Assembly: GCA_020634135.1 (NCBI GenBank)
Contig: JACKCG010000001.1
Location: forward strand, 124,001-188,000
Direction: 5' to 3'
Length of the DNA: 64,000 nucleotides
From: Anaerolineaceae bacterium
Lineage (GTDB): Bacteria; Chloroflexota; Anaerolineae; Aggregatilineales; Phototrophicaceae
Within the stretch, counting starts at the first letter, position 1. The number at the start of each line of letters is the position of its first letter. The position numbers and the translations under genes were made by a program. The notes below the pieces were generated by a model. It was not told the origin of the DNA. It worked only from the letters and a program-made list of their open reading frames with translations, and did not search any database. This document shows, one piece after another, positions 43,625 through 53,180 of the stretch.

Positions 43625-44028
43625 TCATTCGCACGGCAGTCGAAGCTGACATCCCGGTGCTGGAAGCATTTATCACGCCTTTTGTGGAAGAGGGTAAGCT
43701 TCTGCACCGGACGTATGATGAGTTGGAAGAATGGCTGACCAACTTCTTTGTCGCGGAACTTGATGGTGAGATTGTTGGCTGTGCTGCGCTGGAAATCTAC
43801 TCAAAAAAGCTAGGTGAGATTCGCAGTCTGGCCGTATCTGATCGTGTGCAGGGCATGGGCATTGGCAAACGTCTGGTTGAGGCGTGCATTGAGCGTGCCA
43901 AAGAGAAAAATGTCTTTGAAGTAATGGCTATAACATCCTCTGACCGGTTTTTTATCTCGTGCGGCTTTGATTTCACACTGCCTGGTGAGAAAAAGGCGCT
44001 CTTTATGCAGACCCGTGACCGGCATTGA
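43597..44028 (+). CDS. ArgA-like GNAT acetyltransferase
   Basis: A 143-residue single-domain GNAT with LGEIRSLAVSDRVQGMGIGKRLVEACIE (motif A) and RFFISCGFDF near the end. It resembles the short amino-acid N-acetyltransferases (ArgA-like proteins in bacteria lacking the kinase-type domain). Whether it acetylates glutamate in arginine biosynthesis is not shown, since no arg genes are nearby. The start overlaps the 3' end of the glycosyltransferase gene by 28 bases. Confidence 0.75.
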   Translation: MATETRIQVIIRTAVEADIPVLEAFITPFVEEGKLLHRTYDELEEWLTNFFVAELDGEIVGCAALEIYSKKLGEIRSLAVSDRVQGMGIGKRLVEACIERAKEKNVFEVMAITSSDRFFISCGFDFTLPGEKKALFMQTRDRH

Positions 44029-44113
44029 CCAGCATTATAGTGTGTCACAAGGGGCATCAGCACCTCATCTACCTCATAGTTGTTGCCCTTTGTGACCCCT
44101 TGAAACCTCGCAA

Positions 44114-44142
44114 TTGACTTGCCTTTCCCCGTCCACTATACT
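44114..44142 (+). promoter_or_regulatory. Sigma-70-type promoter of mutS2
   Basis: TTGACT at 44114-44119 and TATACT at 44137-44142, 17 bases apart; each hexamer matches consensus in five of six positions. Transcription would begin near 44149, about 85 bases before the mutS2 start. Confidence 0.7.
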
Positions 44143-44233
44143 CACCACATCAAATTTACAATGATCTACCCGCACCATGTAAATCTGCGACGTGTCGTCA
44201 GGCTGGTGTATTCATAGAGATGGCTAGATTGAG

Positions 44234-46636
44234 ATGATTAACGAGAAAACGACGCAGACCCTGGAACTGCATAAAATCCTGGAACAGCTTGCACGCTTTA
44301 CGACCTTTTCCGCCGGGGCAGAACTGGCGCGGCATCTCCAACCAACAATTCACCTGGATGAAGCGCAGGGATGGCAGCAGGAAACTGCTGAAGCCCGCCT
44401 GGTATTCGAGAATAAGGTCACGGTTTCATTGGGTGGGGTCCGCGATGTCCGCGATGCTGCGATCCAGGCCACACGCGGCATCGTGGTCGAAGCCCAAACC
44501 CTGCTCGACATCCGTTATACGCTGCGCCGGGCGACCAGTCTGCGACGTACACTGGGACGTATGAGAGGGCAGTACCCGCTCTTAGCTGACCTGGTGAATG
44601 AAGCTGAAGAATGCACCCATCTGCAAGATGAAATTGGACGTGTTATCAATGACAAGGGCGAGATACTTGACAGCGCCAGCCCGAAGTTAGCTATTATACG
44701 GCGTGATCTGAAGGTGGCCTTTGACCGCCTGCATACCAAGCTAAACAGGCTAGTGGCTTCCAGTACGAACGGCCCGTTCTTACAGGAAGCCATTGTGACG
44801 ATGCGTAACGGACGTTACGTAATCCCGATCAAAGCGGAGTTTAAAGGGCGTATTCCCGGCATTGTGCATGATTCATCGTCCAGCGGCGCCACTCTTTTTA
44901 TCGAACCGCTGGCGACGGTAGAACTCAATAATGCCTGGCGCGAACTGCAATTGGAAGAAGATAATGAGATTCGTCGCATTCTGGCTGCGCTCACTGAAGA
45001 GGTTGGTCACGAATCCGAATACATCGTGCGGACAGTGGAAGTTCTGGCGAATCTTGACCTGATCTTCGCCAAAGCCCGTTACGCCGAAGAACTCAGCGCG
45101 GTTATGCCGGAGATGGTGCCCTTCAAGAAGCATCCTAAAAACCAGCAACATCCGGGCAGCACGATTTATCTCCAAGGGGCGCGCCATCCGCTGCTCACCG
45201 GGAATGTCGTGCCAATTGACGTGGAACTGGATGACGCGACATGGGTGCTGGTTGTCACGGGTCCGAATACGGGTGGCAAAACCGTATCGCTCAAAACAGT
45301 TGGTCTGTTATGCCTGATGGCACAGTGCGGACTGCAAGTCCCGGCGGAGGACGCGAAATTAAGCGTTTTTACTGGGATATACGCCGACATTGGCGACGAA
45401 CAGAGCATTGAGCAGTCCCTCAGCACTTTCTCCTCTCACATGACCAATACCGTCCAGATTTTACGTGAATGCGATGAACAGTCCCTAATCCTGTTGGATG
45501 AACTGGGAGCTGGCACCGACCCGGCGGAGGGCGCTGCTCTGGCGCGGGCGGTTCTGAATCACTTAGTTGAGCGCCGGGTCACAACTATTGTCACCACGCA
45601 TCACCCCGAACTGAAAATCTATGGCGTGGAAACCACCGGCGTACGGAACGCCAGTGTGGAATTTGACCTGGAAACGCTGCGCCCGACTTATCGTCTGATT
45701 ATCGGCTTGCCAGGGCGTTCAAATGCGTTAGCGATTGCTTCCCGGTTAGGGCTTCCGGCGGATATCATTGAGAATGCGCGTGGCATGGTCGCCACCGAGG
45801 AACTGGTCGCCGACGACCTGCTGGACGAAATCCAGCGGACACGGGCCGAAATTCGCAACAATCACGCGATTATCGCGGCGCTGCGCGAAGAAGTCGAAGA
45901 ACAGAGCATCGAATTGCAGGCGCGGCTGGACAAGATCGAAGACGAGCGGCGTGACATTGTGGCCTCTGCTCGGCGGCAGGCAGAGTCCGAGATCAAGGAG
46001 TTCCAGAAAGAGATTAAGCGGCTGCGCAGCGAAATGCGAAGTGCGTCGCTGCCTCTGGAAAAACTGAAGCAGCTCCAGGATAGTGCTAACACGCTCTCCG
46101 TTGACGCGCAGGAGCCGGTGGAAAACGAGGCCGAGCGTGTTCATGAAAGTGGGTGGACGCCGCACCTGGGGGATAATGTCTACCTTGCGAAACTTAACGC
46201 GGAAGGTAAGATCACCGAGCTTGACCGGGGTGAGGCGGTTGTTCAGGTTGGTACACTCAAAGTTCGCGCCAAACTGGATGAGTTGGCGCAACGAAGTGCC
46301 AATCCACAGCGTCTCAAAAAGCGTGGGCACCAGCGCCAGTATGAAAAGTCGCCGGAGCCAGTCGCGCCGAAAGGTCAGTCTCCCGGATTAGAGCTTGACC
46401 TTCGGGGCAGTCGGGTGGATGAAGCGCTAAAACGTCTGGAAACCTATATTGACGCGGCTTATCTCTCCGGGCTGCCTTTCGCGCGTATTATTCATGGTAA
46501 GGGGACAGGGGCGCTGCGCAAAGCGGTGCAGGAGCGTGTCGGCACGCACCCGCTGATCTCGAAAGTCACACCGGCCATGCCAAAAGAGGGTGGTGACGGC
46601 GTAACGATTATTCATATGGTGCCATTGACAGGCTAA
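44234..46636 (+). CDS. mutS2: MutS2 endonuclease/ribosome-collision ATPase
   Basis: An 800-residue protein of MutS2 length. Walker A is VTGPNTGGKTVSLKT, Walker B LILLDELGAGTDPAEGAAL, with THHPELK and the preceding MutS core and lever helices. The coiled coil about residues 515-620 is charged and helical. The C-terminal Smr domain has LDLRGSRVDEAL and HGKGTGALRKAV, the nuclease motifs. MutS2 lacks the mismatch-recognition domain and acts in suppression of recombination and in splitting collided ribosomes. It is monocistronic between its promoter and a bidirectional terminator. Confidence 0.96.
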   Translation: MINEKTTQTLELHKILEQLARFTTFSAGAELARHLQPTIHLDEAQGWQQETAEARLVFENKVTVSLGGVRDVRDAAIQATRGIVVEAQTLLDIRYTLRRATSLRRTLGRMRGQYPLLADLVNEAEECTHLQDEIGRVINDKGEILDSASPKLAIIRRDLKVAFDRLHTKLNRLVASSTNGPFLQEAIVTMRNGRYVIPIKAEFKGRIPGIVHDSSSSGATLFIEPLATVELNNAWRELQLEEDNEIRRILAALTEEVGHESEYIVRTVEVLANLDLIFAKARYAEELSAVMPEMVPFKKHPKNQQHPGSTIYLQGARHPLLTGNVVPIDVELDDATWVLVVTGPNTGGKTVSLKTVGLLCLMAQCGLQVPAEDAKLSVFTGIYADIGDEQSIEQSLSTFSSHMTNTVQILRECDEQSLILLDELGAGTDPAEGAALARAVLNHLVERRVTTIVTTHHPELKIYGVETTGVRNASVEFDLETLRPTYRLIIGLPGRSNALAIASRLGLPADIIENARGMVATEELVADDLLDEIQRTRAEIRNNHAIIAALREEVEEQSIELQARLDKIEDERRDIVASARRQAESEIKEFQKEIKRLRSEMRSASLPLEKLKQLQDSANTLSVDAQEPVENEAERVHESGWTPHLGDNVYLAKLNAEGKITELDRGEAVVQVGTLKVRAKLDELAQRSANPQRLKKRGHQRQYEKSPEPVAPKGQSPGLELDLRGSRVDEALKRLETYIDAAYLSGLPFARIIHGKGTGALRKAVQERVGTHPLISKVTPAMPKEGGDGVTIIHMVPLTG

Positions 46637-46666
46637 TCCACGACAAGAGCTGGTCTATATAAAAAT

Positions 46667-46695
46667 AAAAAGGACACGGGGAGTCGTGTCCTTTT
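46667..46695. terminator. Bidirectional intrinsic terminator between mutS2 and the SPFH gene
   Basis: AAAAAGGACACG (46667-46678) pairs with CGTGTCCTTTT (46685-46695) around a six-base loop. T-rich tails follow on both strands (TTTTCGTTT on plus; TTTTTATTTTT on minus), so it can end both converging genes. Confidence 0.88.
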
Positions 46696-46715
46696 CGTTT
46701 ACTGTGGCACTGTGA

Positions 46716-47801
46716 TTAGCCGCCAGAGCTATTGGTAGCGTCTGGAGTTGGTTCTGGCGTGGGTACGGCGGGCGGGACGAAATCTGAGTTCGCCTCAGCC
46801 AGACTGCTGAAATCGAACAGGAACGGGCTGTTGGCCGGTACCAGCGCGATGTTCACATTATCACTCAGATTCTGCACATACAGATACTGAATCAGGCTGG
46901 GGTTGGCGGCAATCTGTTCGCTTACCAGTCGCAAGGCTTCGGCCTCGGCCTGTGCCCTCAGGACAATAGCCTGAGCATCACCTTGAGCGCGGGCGATTGC
47001 GGCATCCCGTTCACCATCTGCCTGGGCGCGAAGCTGATCGGCTTCGTTTACACGCTGGACAACACGAAGTTGTGCCTGCTGTGCTTCCTGGTCGGCAATC
47101 TGCTTCTGCTCAATCGCCTGGCGGAACAAATCCGAGAAAGTGATGTCCCGTACCAGCAGGTCGGTTAACTGCAGGCCTTCGGCATCAAAGCGTTCACCAA
47201 TCCGGGTTTGCATCTCATTTTCCATCTCCGTACGCTTGTCACCGTAGATGTCTTCGGCACGGAAACCGGAAACGACATCACGTACCAGACCGCGCACCGT
47301 TGGGCGCACAAAGTTGTCCTGGTAGCCGGTCTGCCAGCGTTGGTGAAGATCATTCACTTTTTCCGGGTTGACATTATAGAGTACGGTAATATCCAGAGAG
47401 ACTTCCTGCCCATCAATCGTCCGGCCTTGCACGGCATCATTCCCGCGAATGGCGCCTTCGCTTTCAGAACCAGACATGGTGTACTGCTGCTGATTGATCG
47501 GGTATATATAGTAAATCTGGAGAACCGGAACGACCACCGATGTGCCCGCACGGCGCGGCGATTCAAACTGACCGGAAAATGTGTTGACGATCACACCGAC
47601 CTGCGTTGGCTCAATTATCAGAATGCCCTGACTGATGACCCCGAACAGCAGGCCAACGACCAACCCGACCACAGCCAGCAAAGCACCGTTGCGTGCATTT
47701 CGTCCCTGAGAAACCGATGTAACTGCGATAGCTATACCGGCAAGGAAAAGCACACCGCCGACTACCGCTAATGTGCCCAAAATTCCACTTACACCACCCA
47801 T
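46716..47801 (-). CDS. SPFH/band-7 (prohibitin-like) membrane protein
   Basis: A 361-residue protein with two N-terminal membrane helices (about residues 8-30 and 40-62), then an SPFH domain (about 65-250) beginning ILIIEPTQVGVIV. The domain includes SLDITVLYNVNPEKV, PTVRGLVRDVVSGFRAEDIYGD and LLVRDITFSDLFRQAIEQKQIA. A long Ala/Glu/Gln helix (about 225-300) suits oligomerisation. The Pro/Thr-rich tail (PAVPTPEPTPDATNSSGG) is unusual. Family members make ring or cage assemblies in the membrane. ATG 47801 follows AGGAG at a workable distance. Confidence 0.9.
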   Translation of the reverse strand: MGGVSGILGTLAVVGGVLFLAGIAIAVTSVSQGRNARNGALLAVVGLVVGLLFGVISQGILIIEPTQVGVIVNTFSGQFESPRRAGTSVVVPVLQIYYIYPINQQQYTMSGSESEGAIRGNDAVQGRTIDGQEVSLDITVLYNVNPEKVNDLHQRWQTGYQDNFVRPTVRGLVRDVVSGFRAEDIYGDKRTEMENEMQTRIGERFDAEGLQLTDLLVRDITFSDLFRQAIEQKQIADQEAQQAQLRVVQRVNEADQLRAQADGERDAAIARAQGDAQAIVLRAQAEAEALRLVSEQIAANPSLIQYLYVQNLSDNVNIALVPANSPFLFDFSSLAEANSDFVPPAVPTPEPTPDATNSSGG

Positions 47802-48000
47802 CAATGACTCTCCTTTTTACGAACTATGATGCTCGTTTGTAGACTGTTAGAGGAATATTTCAACCAGATTATAACATGTCCGCCTCATTTACCAGCATAA
47901 CTTGCCGGTTTGGCATGGTAATGGGACAGATTGTCAGATATTTCGCATGTGAATCCAGCTTCTGGGTGAAACCACCTTAACCCCCGATGGCATCTTTTTT

Positions 48001-48012
48001 ACCCAATTGGGT
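48001..48012. promoter_or_regulatory. Palindrome ACCCAATTGGGT upstream of the kinase-like gene
   Basis: A perfect 12-base palindrome with a further ACCCAA half-site at 48027-48032. It lies about 115 bases before the start of the kinase-like gene and 55 bases before its candidate promoter, in a 320-base spacer that otherwise shows nothing. It could be an operator; no regulator is identified. Confidence 0.35.
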
Positions 48013-48066
48013 ATACGCAAAATTCTACCCAAAAGTTGCATAGCGCCGTCTCTGTCCGATCAAACC

Positions 48067-48094
48067 TTGCGGCGTTGTCTCCGGCTAGTACAAT
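48067..48094 (+). promoter_or_regulatory. Possible promoter of the kinase-like gene
   Basis: TTGCGG at 48067-48072 and TACAAT at 48089-48094, 16 bases apart. The -10 is good and the -35 is weak. It lies 32 bases before the start codon. Confidence 0.35.
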
Positions 48095-48125
48095 TAGAAG
48101 CATATCGCCCTGCCAGGAGACCCAC

Positions 48126-51100
48126 ATGGCCGACAGCCTGTTTGATAACCGCTACCGCTATGATTATATTTACCCGCGTGGTCGCTCTGGTGAGACGCTC
48201 CGCGCGGTAGATACCTACGATAATGATCGTCCCGTGGTCGTCAAGCGACCCGCCCCCAATGATGCCCCGCCGATTCGCGCCGGTCAGGAAGTCAGTATCC
48301 TCAACGAGCGTAAGGCTTTGCAGCGTCTCGAAGGCCACCCAATTATCACGGCACTGTTAGGTGGCGGGCAGTTTGTGGTCGGTGGCGTCGCTCACCAGTA
48401 TATTGTGATGGAACGCGGTCAGGGGGTGTTGGTAGATGAGCTGGTGCGCGATCTGGCCGCGAAAGGGGAGCGACTGCCCGAATTGGAAATGCTGGTCATC
48501 CTGGATGGACTGCTCGAATTGCTCCAAGCAGCGCATGACCGCGATGTTGTCTATAACGATGTGGATGCCAAACATCTTTTTTGGGATCGTGATAGTTACC
48601 GGCTCAAAGTGATTGACTGGGGGAATGCTGTCTTCCTCGAAGGTGATGAAACCACGCCTCAAGGCATCAGCCGGCAGAGTGATGTTTTCCAGGCTGGGCA
48701 GTTGCTCTATTACATTATCAGTGGTGGTGGACGGGCTGATCTACCGCGTGACGCTGGTGAAGATTTCCTGATAAACCTGGGGCATGATGCCGAGCGGGTC
48801 TCGCCGCGTCTGCACCAGATTATGAGCAAGGCCGCACATCCCAACACCCGGCTGCGCTATCCTTCCATCAATCGGCTGCGGAAAGACCTGGATGAATATC
48901 GCGGGCCGCTGGAACGTGAGCGTAACAGTATCCTGGGCCGTATGACCGAGCGCCTGCGCCATAGCCGCAGCAAAGATGAACTTCAGGTCATGTTGGAAAC
49001 ACTCGAACCCGCCCTGACGATGGACCCCGGATTCCCACAGTCCCGGCAGACCTACCGCGAGATTCTGGCCCGGTTGCGCGACCTGGAAGTTGCCGCAGAC
49101 CTTGATGCTGTTCGCATCTACCTGGAAAGCGGGAACTGGGAGCGAGCCGCCCGTTTGCTCAGTAATCTTCGCCCCCGCGCCAGGGGGGAGCAGGCTGCGA
49201 TGGTGAATATGCTGCACGACTGGGCGGAGACGATGCAAACTGCTGGGCTTGCGTCTATACCCTCGGCTATCCTGGAAGCGGTCACACTGATTTTCGATGA
49301 TTTTCCGGTACGTGCTGCCGATGTACTGCTTACCCGCGTAGAGGAAGAGTCTGCGTATCCGGTTCAGCTTCTGTTGGCGGAACGAATCTCGGCCTATGTG
49401 CCGGATGTGCTGCTGCTGCGCCCTAATCTCTATCGGGTTGAGACGACGCTGGCGCACCTGGCATCTGAAGGGGGCAACACCACTGAACCGCGCGCGTTAT
49501 TGACGGCAATTCACCAGGTTCTCAACAGGTTGGCCGGTATGAGTCCGGCTAATCTGGTTGAACTGCGCGACGGATTTCGCACGGTAGTGGATGAAATTAC
49601 GGCGCTGGGGGTGTTGCTGGATGGTCTGTCAGGGGGTGGGATCGCGCAAGACCGGCTGCCACTGGCCGCGCTGGATCGCGCCTTGAACGCGACCATGATT
49701 CTGGCCGACAATATGCACGTGATTGGCCGGCAGGCTACTGCCAGCCCCCGTGATGCTCTAGCGGCGCTGGATGCGAGTCGGACGATTGACCCATCCAATC
49801 CTGCCTGGGACGCTGTGGGGCGGCTGTTGGACGGGCTTTATGAACTCCTGGGCAGTTACCAGACCTATGTTCCGGCAGCAGATGGCTCTGACCTCGCCAA
49901 TTGGCTGCATGATTCTCGTGAAGACCTTGCCCCCTTTGCCGGACGTTTGTTTGACGAAATGCTGCTCGGCATGGTACGTGGGCTGGATGCAGCCGCCGAA
50001 GCCTGGGGGAACTACGCTGAAAGCACGATTCTGGGCAATCGGTTGGGGACCATTACGGCGCTCAACGATGCGGCAGACGCGATAGGCACAGTCAGCCCGA
50101 CATTGGCCGGATGGCTCAACCAGCTTCGTGCCGTTATCAGCAGTGCGCACTATATTGAACGACATACCCTGTATGGTGGGTTAGGGCGGTTGCTGGCGGA
50201 TGGCTGGGAGGCCTTCGACAAAGGTCGTCTGCCGGATGCCGAGCGGTTGGGAAATCAGGCCGTAGATATTGCCAAAACCGATGCCGAGAAGCTGGCAGCC
50301 TCTCGTCTGGCTCGCCTCGCTGAACTCACTCGCAACTGGCTCGAACGCAGCGGAGCGGCCAACCGCAAAGGGGTGAAAACGGCGCTAAGTACCGTCGAAA
50401 CACTGTATACTGCCGAAGAAAATGCCATTCGTGAAGCCTTTACCGCACAGATGCCGAGCAAAGAAACGTATCTCAAAGCGATGGGCAAAGGTCTGGTTGA
50501 GCTTTATAACCGGAGCAGCACTGCCGGGCTGCGAATTCTGTTCGCCAACTATATTTTCCTGGGTGCGCTGGATGCTCATGGAGGCGAACTAGAGGATGCT
50601 GGGTTCTGGCTGGAGGCGGCAGTCAAGACACTGGGTGAGCATGGAGAACGTCATCCGCTGACTCGCGCCCTGGCGGAATTTGCCGAGCGCCGACGGGATC
50701 TGAATGCGGCGGCGTCCCTCTTGAATCAGGTCAATGGCGGTTTCGCCCTGGCGACGCTCGATAGCACGCGGCGCAAGCTGGAAGATAACCCCCAGGCGCG
50801 AACCCTCGCAGCAGGTATCCATAGCCTGCGCGAGTTAGAGGCCAGTGTGCGAGACTGGTCTGATGGCGAGTTTCGTTCCGCTGGAATCAAGCTGGATAAT
50901 GCCATCAAGAATGTTGGTGAAGTAGAGCAGGCCGCGGCAGTCACGCTGACCAGCTATCGCAGTTGGCTGATGGAACTGAGCGCAGCGTCGGCGGAACTGC
51001 ATAATCTTTCACGCATGATGCACCAGGCGATTGATCAACGTCCGAATGAGCCGCCGGAGATCATCGTGTCGGCGCACCACCGTATGGTAGAAGTAACTAC

Positions 51101-52499
51101 CCGGATGCTGGGTGAGGCTTACGCTGCGACCTTGCGTGGGTGGCGCGATACCTATCTCTCATTCGTGGAAGTCTATACGGATTATTCTGTGCGTCGCAGT
51201 GAACGGCTGAACCGCTTTAATCAACTATTCCGCGCTATGTTTATTGACCGTCATCCAGCCTATCCTCTGTATCGCCACTGGAACCAGGTAACAGAAGATT
51301 CGCCGGAGTTCCCAGCGCCGCCGACTGATGAACCCACGCCTCGTATAGCGGATGGGGATGACATCGCAGCCAGTGAATATCGCGGCTCGCGCTATGCCGA
51401 CCCGCAGCCGGAAGGTGGCGCGGCAGTGCGACTGCCACGCCTGTCACGGCGGGTTATTGTGGCGGGTGGTGCTGCGCTGTTCGTCTTGGTTGTGCTGGTG
51501 ATATTAGGTGGTCTGTTAGGTAATCAAGGTGCAGGTGTGCCGACCATTGCTGTGACCATTACCGATACTCCTACTTATGATCCTTCAGGGACAATGGTGG
51601 CGCTGCTCGCCCTGAGCGCAACGGATGCGCAAACACCGACTCCCACCGCTACAACTGACCCGGCGCGGGTGACGCCTACCCTGCCGTCCCAGCCCATTGA
51701 ATTTGCGACACCAACTATTCGCCCTACACTCGTGAGTGTGGATGGTTCGCCGCAGCCCAGTGATACACCCACTGATACGGACACGCCTACTAATACTGCT
51801 ACGCCAACGCTGACCGATACACCGACCATCACGGCGACACCAACCAATACTGCCACGCCGACCAGTACGCCGACTGCGACTCTGCCGCCGGAAGGGCTGC
51901 AAGGGGCACAGGACTTGTTGGCGCTTTTCAACCGGTTGCCGGTGTTCCCCTGGAGCAATGATGAGTTTTCATTGGTGCAGGCGATTGATACTTCCTATTG
52001 GCGTCTGGGGTCGAGTCCCGGAAGCGAGGGAGATGAGGTGGTGATTACGCTGCCTGCTGACCTGCTCGAAACGTACTTCGGCAACAACGCCGCCAGTCGG
52101 ATTCGCCGGATGGAAGTTGAACTCACGTTGACGAGCCATCTTCCGGCACTGCTGGAAGCCAACCAGGTCTACTTTGGGGCGCTTTTGCAAGACGCGGCTA
52201 ACCCGAGCCAGACCGCTGGGGTGAATATCCAATTGGTTCAGCCGGGAATCATCAACATCGGCCACCGAATCGGGGCTGAAACCACGACAATCAGCCAGCG
52301 TTCGGTCAGCATTCCTGGGGGACGTATTCGCCTGGAACGGGATCCGGCTAACGGCAGTATCACGGTGTTCTATAATGGTGAACAGATCGGCCAGGCTATT
52401 CCTTTCGCCGGGACCAACTCGGCTGTCCTGCCCGTTCTCTATGCGCGGGGCGGGGGCGTCATCGTAAGTGTTACAAGTTGGTCGGTGACGGTACGTTAG
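48126..52499 (+). CDS. Giant kinase-like membrane receptor with Thr-rich stalk and beta-rich ectodomain
   Basis: A 1457-residue protein. Residues about 15-280 form a Ser/Thr kinase-like domain. K40 (VVVKRP) is a possible ATP-contact Lys. The catalytic loop reads VVYNDVDAKHLFW, with Asp145 where HRD's Asp lies, and KVIDWGNA replaces DFG, so activity is uncertain. About 800 helical residues follow, then a membrane helix about 1109-1132 (RRVIVAGGAALFVLVVLVIL). A 'DTPTNTATPT' stalk of about 110 residues leads to an extracellular, beta-rich C-terminus of about 200. AGGAG precedes ATG 48126; the upstream extension has no site. No GxGxxG loop is obvious. The ligand is unknown. Confidence 0.72.
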   Translation: MADSLFDNRYRYDYIYPRGRSGETLRAVDTYDNDRPVVVKRPAPNDAPPIRAGQEVSILNERKALQRLEGHPIITALLGGGQFVVGGVAHQYIVMERGQGVLVDELVRDLAAKGERLPELEMLVILDGLLELLQAAHDRDVVYNDVDAKHLFWDRDSYRLKVIDWGNAVFLEGDETTPQGISRQSDVFQAGQLLYYIISGGGRADLPRDAGEDFLINLGHDAERVSPRLHQIMSKAAHPNTRLRYPSINRLRKDLDEYRGPLERERNSILGRMTERLRHSRSKDELQVMLETLEPALTMDPGFPQSRQTYREILARLRDLEVAADLDAVRIYLESGNWERAARLLSNLRPRARGEQAAMVNMLHDWAETMQTAGLASIPSAILEAVTLIFDDFPVRAADVLLTRVEEESAYPVQLLLAERISAYVPDVLLLRPNLYRVETTLAHLASEGGNTTEPRALLTAIHQVLNRLAGMSPANLVELRDGFRTVVDEITALGVLLDGLSGGGIAQDRLPLAALDRALNATMILADNMHVIGRQATASPRDALAALDASRTIDPSNPAWDAVGRLLDGLYELLGSYQTYVPAADGSDLANWLHDSREDLAPFAGRLFDEMLLGMVRGLDAAAEAWGNYAESTILGNRLGTITALNDAADAIGTVSPTLAGWLNQLRAVISSAHYIERHTLYGGLGRLLADGWEAFDKGRLPDAERLGNQAVDIAKTDAEKLAASRLARLAELTRNWLERSGAANRKGVKTALSTVETLYTAEENAIREAFTAQMPSKETYLKAMGKGLVELYNRSSTAGLRILFANYIFLGALDAHGGELEDAGFWLEAAVKTLGEHGERHPLTRALAEFAERRRDLNAAASLLNQVNGGFALATLDSTRRKLEDNPQARTLAAGIHSLRELEASVRDWSDGEFRSAGIKLDNAIKNVGEVEQAAAVTLTSYRSWLMELSAASAELHNLSRMMHQAIDQRPNEPPEIIVSAHHRMVEVTTRMLGEAYAATLRGWRDTYLSFVEVYTDYSVRRSERLNRFNQLFRAMFIDRHPAYPLYRHWNQVTEDSPEFPAPPTDEPTPRIADGDDIAASEYRGSRYADPQPEGGAAVRLPRLSRRVIVAGGAALFVLVVLVILGGLLGNQGAGVPTIAVTITDTPTYDPSGTMVALLALSATDAQTPTPTATTDPARVTPTLPSQPIEFATPTIRPTLVSVDGSPQPSDTPTDTDTPTNTATPTLTDTPTITATPTNTATPTSTPTATLPPEGLQGAQDLLALFNRLPVFPWSNDEFSLVQAIDTSYWRLGSSPGSEGDEVVITLPADLLETYFGNNAASRIRRMEVELTLTSHLPALLEANQVYFGALLQDAANPSQTAGVNIQLVQPGIINIGHRIGAETTTISQRSVSIPGGRIRLERDPANGSITVFYNGEQIGQAIPFAGTNSAVLPVLYARGGGVIVSVTSWSVTVR

Positions 52500-52500
52500 G

Positions 52501-52963
52501 CTAAACCCTGGGCACGGTGAACCAGAAAGTTGAACCCTTCCCAGGTTCGTATTCAACGCGAATCTCTCCTTCGTGCGACTGGACAATACGCCGCGCCTAA
52601 ACCGGTGCTTTTTCATCGCCAGTCGGTTGGGCGGAGAGGTGAGCAAAATCCTGGAATATTCGTCCGCAATCGGATGGGTTGATACCCGACCCCCGATCCC
52701 GTATTTCAAAACGCCACGTATCCCCTTCTAAGGTCGCCCTCACCCGAATCGTGCTTCGCGGAGGAGAATACTTGATGGCGATAGAGATAAGGTTATCCAG
52801 AACCTGCCGTAATCGCACCGCGTCCGGGCGGACTACACCTTGATTCACTGTTTCCAGCGACAGTGCCTTTGGCCGATGCCAGTTTCGAGTGCTGCTCTAC
52901 GGCCTCGCTCAAAAATGCAACCGTATCAATCGCAATTGGGGCTAGTTGCAGGCTAATGTTTAT
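52501..52963 (-). pseudogene. Decayed histidine kinase (C-terminal HATPase part)
   Basis: Translating the minus strand gives recognisable pieces of a sensor kinase HATPase domain in order. SLQLAPIAIDTVAFLSEAV is followed by a frameshift (one extra base in the AAAGGCACTGTC region). Next come VVRPDAVRLRQVLDNLISIA, KYSPP and FEIRDRGSGI, then a stop at 52597-52599 where the GTGLGL box should be. The true C-terminus ARRIVQSHEGEIRVE and KGSTFWFTVPRV then ends at 52501. The G2 box is destroyed by small deletions and there is no start codon or N-terminus: a TGA blocks the frame at 52964. It lies immediately after the kinase-like receptor. Confidence 0.8.
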
Positions 52964-53180
52964 TCATGGATCCGTCTTATCTCAACACAATGTTTGGAGT
53001 TGATCTAATTATATTGGGCGACGAAAAAAAAGTGTAAAGAGCGTTTTACAGCAATCTTGCTGTGCCGATTCGGCTGGGAACCTGCCGTAAAATATAAATT
53101 CGCGCAACCTTTATTGTGCTCAGGTAAATCTGTAGTAAACTATAAACAAACCATTTCCTAACTATGGCAGGAGCAGACGA

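Noticed and set aside
51750..51890. Repetitive DNA that could be taken for a small CRISPR or tandem repeat array
   Set aside because: It encodes the 'TPTxTxT' stalk in frame, units are irregular and there are no spacers of constant length.
51575..51958. Minus-strand frame with repeated Val-Gly-Val segments
   Set aside because: It is the reverse reading of the Thr/Pro-rich stalk of the kinase-like receptor; the repeat follows from the stalk's codons.
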